Source: CAZRQL01 sp964602415 (lineage in GTDB: Bacteria; Bacteroidota; Bacteroidia; Cytophagales; Flammeovirgaceae). Taken from it: a DNA stretch of 64,000 bases. Of the stretch, positions 62,962-64,000 are shown in pieces. The stretch is from contig CAZRQL010000002.1 in assembly GCA_964602415.1 (NCBI GenBank), positions 1-64,000 of the forward strand, read 5' to 3'. The notes beneath the pieces are model-generated. The model saw nothing but the letters and a program-made list of their open reading frames with translations. It was not told the origin of the DNA and made no database searches. The stretch's first letter is position 1. Every line of letters starts with the position of its first letter. The position numbers were made by a program, and so were the translations under genes.

Positions 62962-63853
62962 GGTTTTGCACGGCTTTGAAAAACACTTCTTCCATAGTGG
63001 GAAAATTTTCGTAAAAGGCTGTAATTTGGTTTTGGGCGGAAATGTACGAAAAAAGAGCAACCGAATCCTTTGAAAAAATGCGGCTGCGGTAGCAAAAATC
63101 ACTTATTTTGGTAGATGCAACGACTTGAAAATCCTCTTCAAGCCTCTCTAATGGCATTCGGGTCTCGACAGTAAAAGTAAAATCGCGGAACTGCTCCTTG
63201 ATTTGGTATTTTTCACCGTCCAGCACCTTTTTGGCTTTGTTGATAAGCGCAATATGGTCGCAAAGTTCTTCTACGCTTTCCATTCTGTGGGTAGAGAACA
63301 AAATGGTAGTCCCGTTTTCTTTGAGTCTGAGTATTTCATCTTTGATCAGGGAAGCATTGACAGGGTCAAAACCTGAAAAGGGTTCATCCAATATCAGCAA
63401 TTGCGGCTCATGGAGCACAGTGGCTATAAATTGTATTTTTTGCTGCATGCCCTTGGAAAGGTCTTCAACTTTTTTTGTCCACCAATCTTTTATGTCGAAC
63501 CGCTCAAACCAAAATTTGAGCCGCTCTTTGAGCAAAGCCGAACCCATTCCTTTGAGCCTGCCCAAATATTTCAACTGCTCGCCGACGGGCATTTTTTTGT
63601 ACAAGCCGCGCTCTTCGGGCATGTAGCCGATTTTTTCTACATGCTCGGCGACCAAAGGCTTGCCATCGAAGTACACCTTGCCGGTGTCAGGAAAAGTAAT
63701 TTGGTTGATGATCCTGATTAGGGTGGTTTTGCCCGCGCCGTTAGGCCCCAAAAGACCAAAAATTTTGCCTTTGGGGATGGACATGCTCACATCATCGAGT
63801 GCTCTGTGAGTCGCAAATTGTTTGCTGACCTGTTCTATTTCCAAAAGAGACAT
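62954..63853 (-). CDS. Nat-type ABC transporter ATPase
   Basis: 299 aa. Walker A GPNGAGKTT, signature LSKGMQQKIQF, Walker B LLILDEPFSGFDP, switch His in STHRMES, and a C-terminal DUF4162-like domain (about 215-299). Pairs with the overlapping permease; substrate (sodium, drug or peptide) unknown. Confidence 0.92.
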   Translation of the reverse strand: MSLLEIEQVSKQFATHRALDDVSMSIPKGKIFGLLGPNGAGKTTLIRIINQITFPDTGKVYFDGKPLVAEHVEKIGYMPEERGLYKKMPVGEQLKYLGRLKGMGSALLKERLKFWFERFDIKDWWTKKVEDLSKGMQQKIQFIATVLHEPQLLILDEPFSGFDPVNASLIKDEILRLKENGTTILFSTHRMESVEELCDHIALINKAKKVLDGEKYQIKEQFRDFTFTVETRMPLERLEEDFQVVASTKISDFCYRSRIFSKDSVALFSYISAQNQITAFYENFPTMEEVFFKAVQNHE

Positions 63854-63864
63854 ACTGAATGGGG

Positions 63865-64000
63865 TTATTGTTTGTTTGACTCATGGCTATTTTTCCAGAT
63901 TGTTTGTTCAATACCCAGCCTTTGGGCTACAAAGCGAGACAAAACAAAGAAATAATCCGAAAGACGGTTTAAATACTGAATAATCAAAGGGTCTGCCTGC
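63865..64000 (-). CDS. Cobalamin adenosyltransferase, C-terminal end (partial)
   Basis: The last 44 codons are readable and run off the window. IIQYLNRLSDYFFVLSRFVA is the C-terminal signature of PduO-type ATP:cob(I)alamin adenosyltransferases. It ends 11 bases before the Nat ATPase start, so it probably leads that operon. Confidence 0.75.
   Translation of the reverse strand, partial: QADPLIIQYLNRLSDYFFVLSRFVAQRLGIEQTIWKNSHESNKQ

Overview
The window reads as a chromosomal segment of a Bacteroidota bacterium, most likely Cytophagales-like (order is a guess). Support: type II-C Cas9 with a 46-bp repeat, SiaB/SiaC, an STN/carboxypeptidase-regulatory TonB receptor, a eukaryote-type (GT3) glycogen synthase, a fenestrated proton-pumping rhodopsin, no Shine-Dalgarno pattern, and many boxes of the Bacteroidetes form TAnnTTTG with an upstream TTG/TTTG. 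Two 100-N assembly gaps both fall inside repeats. I saw no tRNA, rRNA or transposase gene.

Layout. 1-3480: ppk1 and a carboxynorspermidine-type dehydrogenase, closed by a hairpin. 3484-12986: a defence region on the minus strand. It holds a complete type II-C CRISPR-Cas locus in the unusual order cas9 - array - cas1 - cas2, a tracrRNA on the opposite strand just upstream of cas9, and a translationally coupled two-gene module (KGGVGR-variant MinD-like ATPase fused to TPRs, plus a 267-aa protein of unknown function) with its own promoter. 13036-18017: uridine kinase, a DUF3253 protein, and a minus-strand run of thioredoxin-like protein, two rhomboid proteases and a DASH cryptochrome. 18018-18818: gene-poor, with a 155-bp palindromic repeat in tandem. 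18819-25555: a Ccc1/VIT1 transporter, the SiaB-SiaC phosphorylation pair, an EamA exporter, an orphan ABC ATPase, an AraC regulator and an ABC1-family kinase. 25562-30571: glycogen synthase and a tight run led by rpsU (dusB, NUDIX, response regulator, PPIase). 30701-38492: sensor kinase, a degenerate DUF885 protein, lpxH, nucleoside phosphorylase, flippase, ruvC and biotin carboxylase. 38494-41424: an exported TPR-CHAT caspase-like protein. 41653-51083: pepP-rdgB-recO, a MacA/permease/TolC tripartite exporter with no ATPase beside it, prmC with a CPBP protease, and hemF. 51216-60050: TonB receptor, M1 peptidase, TlpA lipoprotein, dinD, guaB. 60285-64000: the rhodopsin, then a Nat-type ABC exporter and the 3' end of a cobalamin adenosyltransferase.

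The most interesting parts are these. (1) The CRISPR locus: each repeat carries a Bacteroidetes-type promoter, the tracrRNA promoter has the same -7 box and spacing, and the cas9 stop codon lies on the terminal repeat. (2) The KGGVGR ATPase-TPR two-gene module beside CRISPR-Cas, a candidate uncharacterised defence or signalling system. (3) A rhodopsin whose helix-E glycine predicts a carotenoid antenna. Function calls come from motif recognition alone; no database search was run.
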